Part shown: one piece after another, positions 49,035 through 57,811 of the stretch | Position numbering within the stretch: the stretch's first letter is position 1 | How the letters are laid out: each line of letters opens with the position of its first letter | Source of the DNA: Micrococcales bacterium | Lineage (GTDB): Bacteria; Actinomycetota; Actinomycetes; Actinomycetales; CAWJMD01 | Reading direction: 5' to 3' | Length of the DNA: 64,000 nucleotides | Assembly (NCBI GenBank): GCA_002748415.1 | Contig: PDSI01000147.1 | Location: forward strand, 33,858 to 97,857 | Program-made: the position numbers and the translations under genes | The notes under the pieces: model-generated | What the model was told of the DNA's origin: nothing | What the model saw: only the letters and a program-made list of their open reading frames with translations | The model's database searches: none

Positions 49035-50399
49035 ATGGGGCCGCCACTTTCGTCACCGATCTTGATCGAGAACATCAGCTACCTGCTCACCGTCGACGAC
49101 CAGGACACCGTGCTGCGTGATTCGTCGGTGCTGATCCGCGACGGGCGCATCGCCGCCATCGGCGCCGCGGCGGACCTGGCCGCAACGGCACCGGACGCGG
49201 AACGTATCGACGGTCGTGGCCGGCTGGTCATGCCCGGCTTGGTGAACCTGCACACCCACACGCCGATGACGTTGTTGCGTGGACTGGCCGAAGACGTTGA
49301 CCTGCAGGGGTTCCTGGCCAGAGTGTGGGCCGCCGAGGGTGCGGTGATGGATCCCGGCACGGTGCAGGTGGGGGCCGAACTCGGCGCCTTGGAGTCGTTG
49401 CTCGGCGGGTGCACCACCCAGCTGGACATGTACTTCCACCACGACCGCGCGCACGCCGGAGCGTTGCGGGTGGGAACCCGCCACGTCACCGGTCCTACCG
49501 CCCTGGACGGGACCGGCCCGGACGGGTTGGACTTCGACCAGCGGCTGGCCGCGATGGCCGCCTGGCCCACGCTGCTGCGCGACCTGCACGACGCCGGCGA
49601 TGCATGGGTGCCGCCCAGCGTCTGCCCGCACGGCACCTACACGGTGAACCCGGAGAATCTGCAAGAGATCCGCGATGTGATGCAGTCCTGGGACGAGCCG
49701 GGAGTGTTGACGATTCATGCCAGCGAGAACCTGGCCGAGAACGAGCAGGTGCACCGCGAACACAGCCGCACCCCGGTGCGGGTGCTGGCCGACAGCGGAC
49801 TGATCGGCAACCGCTGGCCGGTGGTCCTCGGGCATGGGGTACACCTTGACGATACGGACCAGCAGGTGGTGGCTGCCAACGGTGTCGCGGTCGCCCACTG
49901 TCCCGGGTCCAACCTGAAACTGGCCTCCGGGGCGATGCCGTGGCGGACCTACCGGCAGGCCGGGATCCGGCTGGGCATCGGCACCGACGGGTGCTCCTCC
50001 TCCAACGACCTGGACATGTGGCAGGCGATGCGGCAGGCGGCGCTGTTGGCCCGGCTGACCGCCGGGCACCCGGACGTCGCCCCGGCCGCGCACATCGTGC
50101 GGGCCGCCACCATCGACGGTGCCGGCGCGCTGGGTATGGCCCAGCGCATCGGCTCCGTCGAAGAGGGCAAGGAGGCGGATGTGATCATCCTCGACCTGGA
50201 CGCCCCGCACCTGACCCCGGTGCACGACCCGTATGCGCTGTTGGTGTTCGCGGCCGGTCGTGGCGACGTCACCGACGTGTTCGTCGCCGGCCGGGGTGTC
50301 GTCCGCGACCGGGCCAGCACCCGGATCGACCGGGCCGAGCTGCTGGCCCGGGCCCGGCAGCGGGGCCGGGCGGCCGCCGAGGCGGCGGCGCGGGCCTGA
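49035..50399 (+). CDS. Amidohydrolase of the SAH/MTA deaminase family
   Basis: 454 residues. Metal ligands are clear: NLHTHTPM, HGTYTVN, IHASENLAENEQ and GTDGCSSSNDLDMW, the last close to the GTDG-x-SNND motif of MtaD (S-adenosylhomocysteine / methylthioadenosine deaminase). A composite beta-domain is formed by both ends. Guanine or another aminopurine is an alternative substrate. It precedes the AEC permease by 32 bases. Confidence 0.85.
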   Translation: MGPPLSSPILIENISYLLTVDDQDTVLRDSSVLIRDGRIAAIGAAADLAATAPDAERIDGRGRLVMPGLVNLHTHTPMTLLRGLAEDVDLQGFLARVWAAEGAVMDPGTVQVGAELGALESLLGGCTTQLDMYFHHDRAHAGALRVGTRHVTGPTALDGTGPDGLDFDQRLAAMAAWPTLLRDLHDAGDAWVPPSVCPHGTYTVNPENLQEIRDVMQSWDEPGVLTIHASENLAENEQVHREHSRTPVRVLADSGLIGNRWPVVLGHGVHLDDTDQQVVAANGVAVAHCPGSNLKLASGAMPWRTYRQAGIRLGIGTDGCSSSNDLDMWQAMRQAALLARLTAGHPDVAPAAHIVRAATIDGAGALGMAQRIGSVEEGKEADVIILDLDAPHLTPVHDPYALLVFAAGRGDVTDVFVAGRGVVRDRASTRIDRAELLARARQRGRAAAEAAARA

Positions 50400-50431
50400 C
50401 CAGCGGTGGGCGCGCCGCAGGTGCCGCGGCG

Positions 50432-51328
50432 ATGCTGACGGCCGTCACCACCGTCGTCCTGCCGGTCGTGCTGATCGTCGCCGTGGGGGCCCTGCTGGGC
50501 ACGCTGTTCCCGCTCGATCAGGTCACCTTGGCCAAGGTCCAGTTGTACGCGCTCACCCCGGCGCTGGCGTTCCGGTCGCTGCTGAACATCGAGGTCTCCG
50601 GGGCGCAGGCGACCCAGCTGATCGCCGGTTTCCTGCTGGTCACCGCGGTGGCCGGACTGGTCGCCGTCGTGGTGTCCGGGATCGTGGGCCGCGGCCACCG
50701 GCGCGCGATGGTGGCCGGGGTGATGGTCGGCAACCACGGCAACTTCGGGCTGCCCATCGGCCTGCTGGCGCTCGGCGAGGCGGGGCTGGACACGGCGGTG
50801 GTGCTGTTCCTCGCCTCACTGCTGGTGATGTGGACGGTCGGTCCCGCGGTGCTCGGCGGGCATACCCGGCCGATGCCGATGTTGCGCGCCATCGGGCTGC
50901 TGCCGGTGACCTGGGCGCTGGTGGCGGCGTTGGTGCTGCGGCTGGCCGGGTGGGGACTGCCCGCCGGAGTACACACCAGCATCGATCTGCTGGCCGATGC
51001 GGCCATCCCGGTGGTGCTGCTGGCCCTGGGGGCCCAGTTGGCCGGCAAGGCCGGGTTCAGCCTCGGTGCTCCGGTGCTGGCCGCGGTCGCGATCAGGTCC
51101 CTGCTGCCGCTGGTGGCGCTCGCGGTGGGGGCTGGGCTGGGCATGCACGGCTTGGTGTGGCAGTCCCTGGTTCTCGCGTTCGCGATGCCCACCGCGGTGA
51201 ACACCCTCATGCTGGCCATGGAGTACCGGGTCGACACCAGGACCACCGGCAGCGTGGTCGCCGTGAGCACCCTGGCCAGCATTCCGGTCATCGCCGTGGT
51301 GGTGACCCTGTTGCCGCGGCTGGGCTGA
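50432..51328 (+). CDS. AEC family transporter (auxin efflux carrier type)
   Basis: 298 residues with about ten membrane segments. GNHGNFGLPIGLLALGE holds the conserved Asn-Pro-like crossing region, and LVLAFAMPTAVNTLMLAMEY is the second. Substrates in bacteria include organic acids such as malate; the substrate here cannot be told. ATG 50432 is used. Confidence 0.85.
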   Translation: MLTAVTTVVLPVVLIVAVGALLGTLFPLDQVTLAKVQLYALTPALAFRSLLNIEVSGAQATQLIAGFLLVTAVAGLVAVVVSGIVGRGHRRAMVAGVMVGNHGNFGLPIGLLALGEAGLDTAVVLFLASLLVMWTVGPAVLGGHTRPMPMLRAIGLLPVTWALVAALVLRLAGWGLPAGVHTSIDLLADAAIPVVLLALGAQLAGKAGFSLGAPVLAAVAIRSLLPLVALAVGAGLGMHGLVWQSLVLAFAMPTAVNTLMLAMEYRVDTRTTGSVVAVSTLASIPVIAVVVTLLPRLG

Positions 51329-51377
51329 GCAGTGCCGGCGGGGTACCGGGGGTACTGGTGGTGTGCCGGTGCTTGCC

Positions 51378-51383
51378 TATCCT
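51378..51383 (+). promoter_or_regulatory. Candidate leaderless -10 element of the cation transporter gene
   Basis: TATCCT lies six bases before GTG 51390, which is the basis for choosing that start over GTG 51363 and GTG 51369. Confidence 0.4.
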
Positions 51384-51389
51384 GGTCAG

Positions 51390-52322
51390 GTGTCCCCGGA
51401 CCGCTCGTTCCTGCTGAGATTCGCCTGGCTGTCCATCGGCACCGCGGTCCTGACGATTCTGCTGAAGGCGGCCGCCTGGTGGGTCACCGGCAGCGTCGGC
51501 CTGTTGGCCGATGCTGCCGAATCCGTGGTGAACATCGTCGCCGCGCTCATCGCCTTGCTGGCGTTGCGGGCCGCCGCCATGCCGGCCGACCACAACCATC
51601 TGTTCGGCCATTCGAAAGCGGAGTACCTGTCCGCGGCCGCGGAGGGGCAGATGATCCTGGTGGCGGCGGTGGTGATCGGCTGGGCGGCGGTGCGCCGGTT
51701 GCTCGACCCGCAACCGTTGGAACAGCTCGACGTGGGGATCGCCGTCTCGGTGGTTGCCGCACTGCTCAACGGGGCGACCGCGATCGTCCTGCTGCGGGCC
51801 GGGCGCAAACACCGGAGTTCGACGTTGAGCGCCGACGGGCACCACCTGCTCACCGACGTGGTCACCACCACCGGCGTGGTTGCCGGCGTGCTCCTGGTGC
51901 AGGCGACCGGGTACCAGCGGCTGGACCCGATCCTGGCGATCGTGGTCGCGGTGTACATCACCACGACTGCATTCCGGTTGCTCCGCGATGCTGTCAACGG
52001 GCTCATGGACCACGTCTGGCCGGGAGAAGAAACTAACGAACTGGCAACAGTCTTGAGAGGGTTCGTCACCGACGAGGTGGAGATCCGGGGTATCCGGACG
52101 CGGGTCGCCGGACACGCCAGATTCGCCGATCTGCACCTGTTGGTGCCCGGCGACTGGACCGTTGCCCGCGCGCACGCGTTGGCTGCGGAAATCGAGTGCA
52201 GCGTGCGCGAAACCATGGCCGATGTGCAGCTGATGTGCCATATGGAGCCCCTTCGCGACTCGGTGTCCTCCGCGGACTGCGATGCAGACGCCGACGTCCG
52301 TTCGCGCCCACCGGGACCATGA
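51390..52322 (+). CDS. Cation diffusion facilitator family transporter
   Basis: 310 residues: about six membrane segments and a C-terminal cytoplasmic ferredoxin-like domain (about 200-285) followed by an acidic tail. The TM2 motif is GLLADAAESVVN, so the usual Dx3D pair reads Ex3N; TM5 has HLLTD (Hx3D). A His-rich loop (HNHLFGH) lies between. Exports zinc, iron, cobalt or manganese; specificity is unclear. Start chosen from the leaderless promoter. Confidence 0.88.
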   Translation: MSPDRSFLLRFAWLSIGTAVLTILLKAAAWWVTGSVGLLADAAESVVNIVAALIALLALRAAAMPADHNHLFGHSKAEYLSAAAEGQMILVAAVVIGWAAVRRLLDPQPLEQLDVGIAVSVVAALLNGATAIVLLRAGRKHRSSTLSADGHHLLTDVVTTTGVVAGVLLVQATGYQRLDPILAIVVAVYITTTAFRLLRDAVNGLMDHVWPGEETNELATVLRGFVTDEVEIRGIRTRVAGHARFADLHLLVPGDWTVARAHALAAEIECSVRETMADVQLMCHMEPLRDSVSSADCDADADVRSRPPGP

Positions 52323-52435
52323 CCCGAGGCTGCCCCCCGGGGTCGCCGGCGGTGGCGTCCGCGGCGGCGCGCACGGCGCATCGGCACGTGCGATTCGTCC
52401 GCCCAGAACCGCCGTGAGGGGTGCCCTTTCGGCGG

Positions 52436-52441
52436 TAGCAT
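52436..52441 (+). promoter_or_regulatory. Candidate -10 element of the nucleoside transporter operon
   Basis: TAGCAT would start transcription near 52448, leaving a 40-base leader with GAGAGGAG before ATG 52489. The gap before it (52323-52435) has no feature I recognise. Confidence 0.4.
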
Positions 52442-52488
52442 GTGGTGCCAGTACCTGAACACGCAGGTTTTGAGAGGAGTCCGCATCC

Positions 52489-53547
52489 ATGAAGATTTAC
52501 CGAGGGCCACTTGCCGCCTCCGCAGCGCTTGCGCTCACCCTTTCTGCCTGCGGTGGCAGCACCGGGTCCAGCTCCGGCGGCGCAAGCGGGTCGTCGGAGG
52601 CCGACTGCGGAACCGACGAGGTGTTCTGTGTCGGCATGGTCACCGACGCCGGCAAAGTCGACGACAAGTCCTTCAACCAGTCCGCCTGGGAAGGCATCGA
52701 GACCGCCGCGGAGAAGACCGACGCGCTGGTCAAGTACATCGAAACCACCGACTCCAAGGACTACGCCGCCAACATCGCCAAGTTCACCGACAAGGACTAC
52801 GACGTCGTCGTCACCGTCGGGTTCCTGATGCAGGACGCCACCGCGGAAGCGGCCGCCGAATACCCGGACACCCACTTCATCGGGGTGGATCAGGCCCAAG
52901 CCGAGACCATCGAGAACCTCACCGGGCTGGTATTCCCGGAGGACCAGGCCGGATATGCCGCCGGCTATCTGGCCGGACTGATGACCACCTCCAACAAGGT
53001 CGGCCAGGTGCTCGGGTCGGAGATTCCCCCGGTGCAGAGGTTTGCCCTCGGGTTCACCGCCGGTGCCAAGGCATCCAATCCGCAGGTCAGCGTGAGCCAG
53101 GTGTATCACCCGGCCGACCCCAACGCTTTCGCCGACCCGGTGTGGGGCGCCAACGAGTCCAAGAAACAGCTGTCCCAGGGCGCCGACGTGATCTTCGGGG
53201 CCGGTGGAAAGACCGGCAACGGCGCGCTCGGTGAGATCGCCAAGGCTTCGGGCGCCGGTGACTCGGTGTTCTGCATCGGCGTGGACACCGACCAGTACGA
53301 AACGGTGCCAGAAGCTCGTCCCTGCCTGGTGACCTCCGCGATGAAGCTGATCGACGAGGGCGTGGCCGAGCTGATCACGCAGGCCAAGGACGGTTCGATC
53401 AAGGGCGGGGATTTCGTCGGCGACGTCGGCCTCGCCCCCTACCACGACCTGGACGGCAAGGTGCCTGAGGAGACCAAGACCAAGGTCACCGACGTGGTCA
53501 AGGGCTTGCAGGACGGTTCGATCAAGACCAGCGTCAGCCTCAGCTGA
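52489..53547 (+). CDS. BMP family ABC transporter binding lipoprotein (nucleoside type)
   Basis: 352 residues. The signal ends in LSAC, a lipobox, followed by a Gly/Ser linker. The BMP/PnrA fold is shown by VGMVTDAGKVDDKSFNQSAWEG, FGAGGKTGNGALG and IGVDTDQYETVPEAR. PnrA-type proteins bind purine nucleosides, and the downstream RbsC-like permeases and duplicated ATPase support that. First gene of the four-gene operon. GAGAGGAG precedes ATG 52489. Confidence 0.92.
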   Translation: MKIYRGPLAASAALALTLSACGGSTGSSSGGASGSSEADCGTDEVFCVGMVTDAGKVDDKSFNQSAWEGIETAAEKTDALVKYIETTDSKDYAANIAKFTDKDYDVVVTVGFLMQDATAEAAAEYPDTHFIGVDQAQAETIENLTGLVFPEDQAGYAAGYLAGLMTTSNKVGQVLGSEIPPVQRFALGFTAGAKASNPQVSVSQVYHPADPNAFADPVWGANESKKQLSQGADVIFGAGGKTGNGALGEIAKASGAGDSVFCIGVDTDQYETVPEARPCLVTSAMKLIDEGVAELITQAKDGSIKGGDFVGDVGLAPYHDLDGKVPEETKTKVTDVVKGLQDGSIKTSVSLS

Positions 53548-53549
53548 GC

Positions 53550-54686
53550 GTGAGCGGATCCGCCGATACGGACGCGGCGGTGCGGCCAGCGGCGGATCAG
53601 TCGCCGGCCGCACCGCCGTCCGGGATCCTGGACAGGCTGGCTCGCTACCAGGACCTCATCGTGCCGGTGCTGGCTCTGCTGATCGCATTCGCGATCGGCG
53701 CCGCCCTGATCAGGATGCAGGGCGTGAACCCCTGGTACGCCTACGAGACGCTGTTGCGGTCCGCGCTCGGCACCGAGCGCGGCCTGCTGCGCACGTTGCA
53801 GAAGGCCACGCCGCTGGTGCTGGCCGGGCTCGCGGTGGCCGTCGCGTTGCGCGTCGGGCTGTTCAACATCGGCGCCCAGGGCCAGCTGTTGTGGGGAGCG
53901 ATCGCCGCCGCCTACGTCGGCACGACGCTGACCGGGCTACCCGCAGCGCTGCTCATCCCCAGCTGCATGCTCGCCGGCATGCTCGCCGGCGCTTTGTGGG
54001 GGGCCATCGCCGGGGTGTTGAAGGCGACCCGTGGTGTGCACGAGGTGATTTCGACGATCATGCTGAACTCGATCGCGGTCGGCATCATCGACTATCTGGT
54101 CAGCTACCCGCTCAAACAGCAGGGGCAACCCATTCCGCGTACCGATGCCGTCGCCGAGGCCGCGAGGATGGGCAATCTCGGGTTCGTGCCCATCGGCTTC
54201 GTCGTCGCCGTCGCGCTCGCCGCCGCCGTCGCCTGGGTGCTGCAGCGCACCACATTGGGTTTCCGGTTCGACACCGTCGGCAAGAACCGGCACGCCGCCT
54301 GTTACGCCGGCATCCGGATCCCGTACGTGATCAGCGGGGCGATGTTCGCCTCCGGTGCGCTGGCCGGCCTCGGCGGGGCGGTGGAAACCCTGGGCGTGGT
54401 GCACCGGTACGAGGCCGGGTCCAGTTCCGGTCTCGGGTTCGACGGCATCACCATCGCCTTGCTGGCCAGGTCCAACCCATGGGCAACCATCCCGGCGGCG
54501 CTGCTGGTGGGTGTGTTGCGGTCGGGAGCCAACGGTTTGCAGTTCGACACCGGTATCGAGCCGGAGATCGTCGATGTGCTGCTGGCGATCACGCTGTTGC
54601 TGGTGTCGTTGCCGATCCTGGCCGGGCTGGTGTTCGGTCAACGTGCCAAGAGTGGCGTGGCACTGACCAGTGGGTGGGGTTCCTGA
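53550..54686 (+). CDS. ABC permease, nucleoside type (NupP-like)
   Basis: 378 residues of the RbsC/BPD_transp_2 family. A cytoplasmic N-terminus of about 30 residues precedes eight to ten membrane segments. VALRVGLFNIGAQGQLLWGA and GVHEVISTIMLNSIAVGIIDY are typical of the BMP-system permeases. GTG 53550 follows the binding-protein stop by two bases. Its stop shares one base with the next start. Confidence 0.92.
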   Translation: MSGSADTDAAVRPAADQSPAAPPSGILDRLARYQDLIVPVLALLIAFAIGAALIRMQGVNPWYAYETLLRSALGTERGLLRTLQKATPLVLAGLAVAVALRVGLFNIGAQGQLLWGAIAAAYVGTTLTGLPAALLIPSCMLAGMLAGALWGAIAGVLKATRGVHEVISTIMLNSIAVGIIDYLVSYPLKQQGQPIPRTDAVAEAARMGNLGFVPIGFVVAVALAAAVAWVLQRTTLGFRFDTVGKNRHAACYAGIRIPYVISGAMFASGALAGLGGAVETLGVVHRYEAGSSSGLGFDGITIALLARSNPWATIPAALLVGVLRSGANGLQFDTGIEPEIVDVLLAITLLLVSLPILAGLVFGQRAKSGVALTSGWGS

Positions 54687-55681
54687 TGGTCGGGTATCTG
54701 AACCGCAACCGCACCACTGTGCTGATCGTGGCCGCCGTCGTCGTGGCGGCCTACCTGTCTTACTTCATCGACGGTCCCCGCACCAGGTCGGTGCTGGTGT
54801 TCGCCTGGGCGTACGCGGTGCCGCTGGTGCTGGCGTCGATGGTGGGCATCATCGGTGAACGGTCCGGGGTGGTGAACATCGGCATCGAGGGGCAGATGCT
54901 GGCCGCGGCGTTCGCGGCCTTCTTCGCCGCCGCCGTGAGCCGTTCGCTGCTGGTCGGCGTGCTCGCCGGGATCGGCACCGGCATCCTGATGGGCGCGTTC
55001 CTGGCCGTCACCACCGTGCGCTGGCGGATGGACCAGATCATCGCCGGCGTCGTGCTGAACATCGTGGCCACCGGGCTGACGTCGTTCTACTACTCCCAGG
55101 GGCAGACGTTGCCGCGGGCGATGCCGAAGTTCTCGGTGCCGCTGCTCAGCGAGATTCCGCTCATCGGGCCGGCGTTCTTCCACAACGGTGCGTTCGCGCT
55201 GTTCGCCATCGTGGCTGTGCTGGTGTTGCAGTACCTGCTGTTCTCCAGCCGGTGGGGGCTGCGGACCAGGGCGATCGGCGAACACCCGCACGCGGCCGAC
55301 ACCGCCGGGGTGAACGTCGTCGCGCTGCGGCTGTTCAACGTGTCCGCGGCCGGGCTACTGGCCGGTGCCGCCGGGGCGTACCTGTCATTGGAGGCCACTT
55401 CCACGTTCGAACGCGGTTTCACCGCCGGCCGCGGGTTCCTGGCGCTGGCGATCATGATCTTCGGGGCCTGGCATCCACTGCGGGCGATGGCCGCCGCGTT
55501 GTTCTTCGGATTCACCGCCGCCCTGGCCTCCCAGTTACAGGCGGACCGGGTCGTCGACATTCCACCGCAGTTCGTCAACCTGCTGCCGTACGTGCTCACG
55601 CTGGTGGTACTCGCGGTGGCCGCGGAGCGGGTGCACCCGCCGGCCGCGGTCGGCCAACCGTTCGTCAAGGAGGACACCTGA
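54686..55681 (+). CDS. ABC permease, nucleoside type (NupQ-like)
   Basis: 331 residues, second permease of the pair. IGERSGVVNIGIEGQMLAAA and RWRMDQIIAGVVLNIVATGL are the conserved parts. It forms the heterodimeric channel with the preceding permease. Overlaps by one base with both neighbours (TGATG and its like). Confidence 0.92.
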   Translation: MVGYLNRNRTTVLIVAAVVVAAYLSYFIDGPRTRSVLVFAWAYAVPLVLASMVGIIGERSGVVNIGIEGQMLAAAFAAFFAAAVSRSLLVGVLAGIGTGILMGAFLAVTTVRWRMDQIIAGVVLNIVATGLTSFYYSQGQTLPRAMPKFSVPLLSEIPLIGPAFFHNGAFALFAIVAVLVLQYLLFSSRWGLRTRAIGEHPHAADTAGVNVVALRLFNVSAAGLLAGAAGAYLSLEATSTFERGFTAGRGFLALAIMIFGAWHPLRAMAAALFFGFTAALASQLQADRVVDIPPQFVNLLPYVLTLVVLAVAAERVHPPAAVGQPFVKEDT

Positions 55682-57240
55682 TGAGCGCGCCGGCCGGTCC
55701 CGGTTCAACGGCCGCGTCACCGGACCACCCGGCCGGGCGGTTACTGGAACTGGACGGGGTAACCAGGGCTTTCGGCGCGGTCAAGGCCAACACCGGCATC
55801 ACCATGCACGTGGACCGGGGCGAGATCGTCGCCCTGCTCGGGGAGAACGGTGCCGGCAAGTCGACACTGGTCAAGCAGATCTTCGGTCTATTGAAACCGG
55901 ACACCGGCACGATCAAGATCAAGGGCGACCCCAGACCGGTGAAGAACCCTTCCGATGCCATCCGGCGCGGCGTCGGCATGGTGCACCAGCATTTCCAGCT
56001 GGTGCCGGTGATGACCGTGGCCGAGAACCTGATCCTGGGCAACGAGCCGACGCGTGCCGGCCGGGTGGACCTGGACAGTGCCCGCACCATGGTGCGGGAG
56101 CTGTCCACGAAGTACGGGCTCAGGGTCGATGCCGATGCCCGCGTCGAGGACATGCCGGTCGGGGCGCAGCAGCGCGCGGAGATTCTCAAGGCGTTGTCGC
56201 GGGACGCGGAGCTACTGATCCTGGATGAGCCGACGGCGGTGCTGACCCCACAGGAGACCGACGAGCTGCTGTCGGTGATGCGGGACTTGGCCGACCGGGG
56301 AACGTCGATCGTGTTCATCACCCACAAGCTGCGCGAGGTTCTCGCCGTCGCCGACCGGGTGTACGTGCTGCGGGGCGGCCGGGTGGCCGGTGAAGTGGCC
56401 GCCAAGGACACCGACCAGGCCGCGCTGGCGCGGATGATGGTGGGCCGCAGTGTCGTGCTGGCGGTGGACAAGGAACCGTCCGATCCCGGTGACGTCGTGT
56501 TGCAGGTGAGCGATCTCGTGGTGCGGGACGAGCGGAAGCTGCCCGCCGTCGACGGTTTCAGCGTGAACGTGCGAGCCGGAGAGATCGTGGGACTGGCCGG
56601 GGTGGAAGGCAACGGTCAACGGGAGTTGGTGGAGGCGATCGCCGGCATGCGTAAGCCGGAGTCCGGGTCGGTCACGATGCTGGGCAAAGACATCACCGCC
56701 GCTCATCCGTTCGCGGTTCACGATGCCGGTGTCGGGCACATTCCCGAGGACCGGGAGAAGCACGGCTTGGTGTCCGGGCATACCATCGCCGACAACCTGA
56801 TCCTCAACCGGTTCACCTACCCGCAGTTCTCCCGGCGTGGGGTCCGCGACGAGTCCGCGATCAACGACAACGCCACGGCGCTGCGCGAGCAGTTCGATAT
56901 CCGCTCGTCCGGGATCCACGCCCATGCCGGGTCACTGTCCGGTGGCAACAAGCAGAAGATCGTCGTCGCGCGTGAGCTCAGCGCCAAGCCGCGCTTGTTG
57001 GTGGCCGCACAGCCCACTCGCGGTGTGGACGTCGGCTCGATCGAGTTCATCCACCAGCAGATCGTCGCGGCTCGTGACGACGGTGCCGCGGTGCTGTTGG
57101 TATCCGCCGAGCTGGACGAGGTGCTCAGCCTGTCGGACCGGATCGTGGTGATCCACGCCGGCCGGGCGGTGGCTCAGTTGCCGGCCGAAGGGGCCGACCG
57201 GGCCGAGATCGGCCGGTTGATGGCCGGCGGTGGCCACTGA
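55681..57240 (+). CDS. ABC ATPase with two nucleotide-binding domains, nucleoside type (NupO-like)
   Basis: 519 residues. The first domain has Walker A GENGAGKST and Walker B ILDEPTAVLTPQE with a degenerate signature (PVGAQQRAE). The second has a degenerate Walker A (VEGNGQREL) but an intact signature LSGGNKQKIVVAREL. This split is characteristic of the sugar/nucleoside CUT2-type ATPases. Start ATG 55681 overlaps the permease by one base. It converges on the NUDIX gene. Confidence 0.93.
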   Translation: MSAPAGPGSTAASPDHPAGRLLELDGVTRAFGAVKANTGITMHVDRGEIVALLGENGAGKSTLVKQIFGLLKPDTGTIKIKGDPRPVKNPSDAIRRGVGMVHQHFQLVPVMTVAENLILGNEPTRAGRVDLDSARTMVRELSTKYGLRVDADARVEDMPVGAQQRAEILKALSRDAELLILDEPTAVLTPQETDELLSVMRDLADRGTSIVFITHKLREVLAVADRVYVLRGGRVAGEVAAKDTDQAALARMMVGRSVVLAVDKEPSDPGDVVLQVSDLVVRDERKLPAVDGFSVNVRAGEIVGLAGVEGNGQRELVEAIAGMRKPESGSVTMLGKDITAAHPFAVHDAGVGHIPEDREKHGLVSGHTIADNLILNRFTYPQFSRRGVRDESAINDNATALREQFDIRSSGIHAHAGSLSGGNKQKIVVARELSAKPRLLVAAQPTRGVDVGSIEFIHQQIVAARDDGAAVLLVSAELDEVLSLSDRIVVIHAGRAVAQLPAEGADRAEIGRLMAGGGH

Positions 57241-57264
57241 GGCACGTGCGTGGCCACTGAGGCA
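57230..57264. repeat. Direct repeat, 15 bases with period 20, spanning a stop codon
   Basis: GTGGCCACTGAGGCA occurs at 57230-57244 and 57250-57264. The first copy contains the TGA of the nucleoside ATPase gene. The pattern matches a small tandem duplication at the 3' end of a gene, as at 38927-38960. Confidence 0.75.
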
Positions 57265-57288
57265 GGCGGTGGCCGCCGGGCTCGAGGT

Positions 57289-57798
57289 TCAGGCGGCGCC
57301 GGTGTCGTCGGTGAGGAATCCGTTCCACAGGGCCACCGAGTCCGGGGCGAAGTCCCACTCGGGTGAGCCCAGCGCTTTGCGGAGGTCTTTCATGGACATC
57401 CACCCGCACCAGTCCACCTCTTCCCGCTGAGGGTGCACCGGGCCGTCCCAGGTGGTCGTATACAAGTAGGCGCGGTAGCGGGTCTGCTCATCCTCGTAGT
57501 CGCGTTCGGCGACGGGTTCGAGGGTGGCCGTGGTGATGTCCAGCTCCTCGCCGAGTTCCCGGTAGGCGCCCTCCAGCGGCGTTTCGCCGTCCAGGATGAG
57601 CCCGCCCGCGGCGAAGTCGTACAAGTTGGGAAAAATGTCCTTTGTGGCGGTGCGCCGGTGCACGAAGATCTTGCCCTTGCTGTTGCGCACCACCACGGCC
57701 GTCGACCCATGACGCAGGTTCTCCGCGCGCACCCGCGAGCGTGGCGCTGCGCCGACCGGGACCCCCTGCTCGTCATACACGCTGACGATCTCTTCCAT
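57289..57798 (-). CDS. NUDIX hydrolase, YfcD/IDI-like
   Basis: 169 residues. The NUDIX box is recognised as GLILDGETPLEGAYRELGEE, with the last glycine of the consensus replaced by Asp. The pattern VYDEQGVPVGAAPRSRVRAENLRHGSTAVVV resembles YfcD and isopentenyl-diphosphate isomerase-like NUDIX proteins. Substrate unknown. The ATG (57798, minus strand) lacks a ribosome-binding site but sits seven bases after a TAATCT hexamer. Confidence 0.88.
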   Translation of the reverse strand: MEEIVSVYDEQGVPVGAAPRSRVRAENLRHGSTAVVVRNSKGKIFVHRRTATKDIFPNLYDFAAGGLILDGETPLEGAYRELGEELDITTATLEPVAERDYEDEQTRYRAYLYTTTWDGPVHPQREEVDWCGWMSMKDLRKALGSPEWDFAPDSVALWNGFLTDDTGAA

Positions 57799-57805
57799 AC
57801 CTGCG

Positions 57806-57811
57806 AGATTA
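57806..57811 (-). promoter_or_regulatory. Candidate leaderless -10 element of the NUDIX gene
   Basis: On the minus strand this reads TAATCT, seven bases before the ATG at 57798. Confidence 0.45.
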
